A DNA stretch of 64,000 nt from Hymenobacter cavernae (lineage in GTDB: Bacteria; Bacteroidota; Bacteroidia; Cytophagales; Hymenobacteraceae), in NCBI RefSeq assembly GCF_014641455.1, contig NZ_BMHT01000001.1, positions 496,001 through 560,000 on the forward strand, given 5' to 3'. Below, in pieces: positions 62,308 through 64,000 of the stretch (positions are counted from its first letter, which is position 1; each line of letters opens with the position of its first letter). Under the pieces are notes generated by a model that made no database searches, was not told where the DNA came from, and was given only the letters and a program-made list of their open reading frames with translations. A program made the translations under genes and the position numbers.

Positions 62308-63387
62308 CTAATCCGTAAAGGTGTTTTCCAACAGCCGCTCTTGGCGCAGGTACACGATCTTGTAATTCTTGTCGAAACGGACGCGCACCTGAGCGGTAGT
62401 TTGCTGGTGCTGCTGCCGAGACTGCCGGAAGGCCTTGCCTTTTTCCAGGTACGTCACAACGCGCGTACCGTCGTTGGCTACCGGCCCTACTTGCAGGCTA
62501 GCCGGATCGACTTGCGTCTCCGCCTCCAAAAATTCCGGAAAGTGCGTTTTGGCCAGATCGTCGTTGATGGCGGCTGGGTTCGTATTTTGAAGTGTGTAGA
62601 ATCGTTCGACGGCTGGGGCAAAGTGTTGCGCCGCATCGAAGGGCGCTTCTTTTAAATCATCGTAGTAGGAAGTCAGCGCATTCAGCACTTGGCTCCGAGC
62701 GGCCGCCTCATCAGCCGCCGTTGGGGCAGCGGGTGTTGCGGCGGGCGTAGTGACAGTAGCTGCTGAATCGACAGTAGGCGCGGCTACCGGCGGCACAGCA
62801 GGTACGACCCGCACCGTTTCGGGTGCGGCGGCAGGAGGCAAATCAATTTGTTGGGCCTGCGGACCTACTTCGGGCTGTACGGCTACACTGTCAGCTTCAG
62901 TGCGCGACGTACTGGTCAGGCGCTCTGACTCTCGACCGCCGAAAGCTAGGTAAAGCACTAATCCAAGCAGCGCCAACACGCCAACCACCGTCAGGATGAG
63001 TGCTAACGGGCTGCGGGGCGGTGTTGCCGGGGCGGGCTCCTCCATCGGTTCATCCGGCGATAGAGCTGCGGAGTTGGGATACGCGCCCGAACCAGAGAAC
63101 CTAGGCTGCTCCGGCTCAATGGGCGGCGCTACGGGCGATGTCGAGTGAGTAAAAGTTGGAGGCTCAGACGCAGAAACAGGGCTAGCTACTACCGGCGGCA
63201 ACAGTGGTTCTTCAACTGGACCGGCAATGGTAGAGGACGTCGTAGCCGAAGGTTCCGGCGCAGCTTGGCTGTCATTAAAGAGTAGCTTTCGCTTCAGAGT
63301 ATCAAACTCGGCAGGCGTGATGGTGCCAGCGTCCAGCCACTCTTTTAGTTGGCGCAGCGTATCAAGAGGGGATGGGTCTTTTTCCAT
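62308..63387 (-). CDS. SHOCT-domain membrane protein with Pro/Ala-rich linkers
   Basis: The 359-residue protein starts with a SHOCT-like motif (L-K-E-W-L-D-A-G-T-I-T-P-A-E-F near 14-28), a Pro/Ser-rich linker, one membrane helix near 128-150 (L-A-L-I-L-T-V-V-G-V-L-A-L-L-G), a second low-complexity Pro/Ala/Val/Thr linker, and a C-terminal folded domain (about 235-359) with Y-Y-D-D-L-K and V-R-V-R-F-D-K. The last domain looks like an NTF2- or SnoaL-type fold, which is a guess. Function unknown. Confidence 0.7.
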   Translation of the reverse strand: MEKDPSPLDTLRQLKEWLDAGTITPAEFDTLKRKLLFNDSQAAPEPSATTSSTIAGPVEEPLLPPVVASPVSASEPPTFTHSTSPVAPPIEPEQPRFSGSGAYPNSAALSPDEPMEEPAPATPPRSPLALILTVVGVLALLGLVLYLAFGGRESERLTSTSRTEADSVAVQPEVGPQAQQIDLPPAAAPETVRVVPAVPPVAAPTVDSAATVTTPAATPAAPTAADEAAARSQVLNALTSYYDDLKEAPFDAAQHFAPAVERFYTLQNTNPAAINDDLAKTHFPEFLEAETQVDPASLQVGPVANDGTRVVTYLEKGKAFRQSRQQHQQTTAQVRVRFDKNYKIVYLRQERLLENTFTD

Positions 63388-63441
63388 ACAAGTAACGGCG
63401 CAGGAAAGCAGTTGCCGGAGATAGCAGTAGTTGAGCGTGAA

Positions 63442-64000
63442 TTATTTACGGTTCAGGGCTTCTAGTCGGTCGCGGCGGCGCTGCAATTGCTTGTTGCGCA
63501 AGTCGATCTGCTGACCAGTGGTAATCACCTTCACCGAATCTTCGCGGGCTTTGAGCGTATTGGCCACGTTTTGCTGCTTCAACGATTCAATCTTAGCTAG
63601 GTTGCTGGTAGTGTTGGCCTGCAAGGTTGTGATTTCCTTTTGCAGCTTTTCCTTCTCCTTTTCCGATTCACGCAACTGCTTTTCGGCCTCAGCAAGCTGC
63701 TCCTGGTAGGCTTTGCGCCGCGCCGCTGCCCCGAAGCTCTGCACGATAGTACGCAGGGCGGCGTACTCGGAAGGCGTGCGGTCGGGGTTGATCCAGGTAT
63801 TGGAACCTAGGTCGGCAAAGACAGACAGCTCCGATATGGTATCGGCCGGCGACGTTACCATGGAATACAGATCGATGAGCTTGCCGGATACGCTGGAAGC
63901 CGGGGTTTGCTTGGCTACCAGCACGTCCTTTTTGCCGACGCCAAAAACTCCGTCACCCTTGAGCTTAATATTGTAAGTGTCTTTCAACCAGCTCTGCCAG
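63442..64000 (-). CDS. Coiled-coil protein, N-terminus cut by the window
   Basis: The frame is open to the right edge (W-Q-S-W-L-K reads in), so the start lies beyond base 64000. The visible 186 residues hold a beta-like part (G-D-G-V-F-G-V-G-K-K-D-V) and then a long Glu/Lys/Gln coiled coil (about residues 95-180, Q-E-Q-L-A-E-A-E-K-Q-L) ending in R-K. No family recognised. It lies 54 bases upstream of the SHOCT gene on the same strand, so the two may be linked. Confidence 0.7.
   Translation of the reverse strand, partial: WQSWLKDTYNIKLKGDGVFGVGKKDVLVAKQTPASSVSGKLIDLYSMVTSPADTISELSVFADLGSNTWINPDRTPSEYAALRTIVQSFGAAARRKAYQEQLAEAEKQLRESEKEKEKLQKEITTLQANTTSNLAKIESLKQQNVANTLKAREDSVKVITTGQQIDLRNKQLQRRRDRLEALNRK

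Overview
The window looks like a stretch of core chromosome from a Bacteroidota bacterium, most likely a Hymenobacter-like member of the Cytophagales. The genus is an inference. The supporting signs are a type IX secretion C-terminal sorting domain, promoters of the Bacteroidota type (TTG, about 19 bases, TAnnTTTG), no obvious Shine-Dalgarno sequences, outer-membrane families typical of the phylum (carboxypeptidase-regulatory-domain TonB receptor, DUF5777, DUF2490), moderately high GC with AT-rich intergenic gaps, and intergenic palindromes carrying the words CCGAGCAGCGCGAGGAATC or TCTCGCGTGC. I see no rRNA, tRNA, CRISPR array, insertion sequence or prophage.

Layout. 1-2730: co-directional envelope cluster (secreted-repeat lipoprotein, cytochrome c lipoprotein, YceI, DUF5777 barrel). 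2876-8265: Nfu Fe-S carrier and a giant secreted sugar dehydrogenase with four exact-period PA14 repeats. 8725-12936: HTTM membrane gene broken by an in-frame TGA, aroC, batD. 13444-15558: two ferritin-like proteins and a small conserved protein. 15718-22861: queG, an AT-rich hypothetical, ruvB, and several DUF/HIRAN/unknown genes. 22927-30131: glutaryl-CoA dehydrogenase, a TPP-riboswitch-controlled TonB receptor, GNAT, aldose epimerase, NadR-like kinase and PnuC. 30232-37960: rhodanese, MFS/MarR pair, HrpB helicase, DUF2490, FRG, SDR. 38339-43065: guaB and a SpoIIE phosphatase / STAS / HATPase partner-switching trio. 43306-48890: two parvulin chaperones, MoxR ATPase, unknown. 48970-55901: SDR, GNAT, recA, DUF3108, a PhoB/PhoR-like two-component pair, RluA. 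56046-58736: rplM-rpsI-rpsB-tsf. 59237-64000: carboxypeptidase-regulatory membrane protein, two roadblock-like paralogues, DUF3089 hydrolase, SHOCT protein and a truncated coiled-coil gene.

The most unusual property is distributed rather than local. The hexamer CTAGGT (or its complement ACCTAG) occurs about 130 times by hand count, roughly two per kb, in both coding and non-coding DNA. The full palindrome ACCTAGGT occurs about 45 times, where composition predicts about one. In genes it is read mainly as the codon pair CTA GGT (Leu-Gly). In gaps it sits just behind stop codons and at the centres of intergenic palindromes. It resembles a highly iterated palindrome such as cyanobacterial HIP1 or a DNA uptake sequence, and I know of no described role for it in this group.
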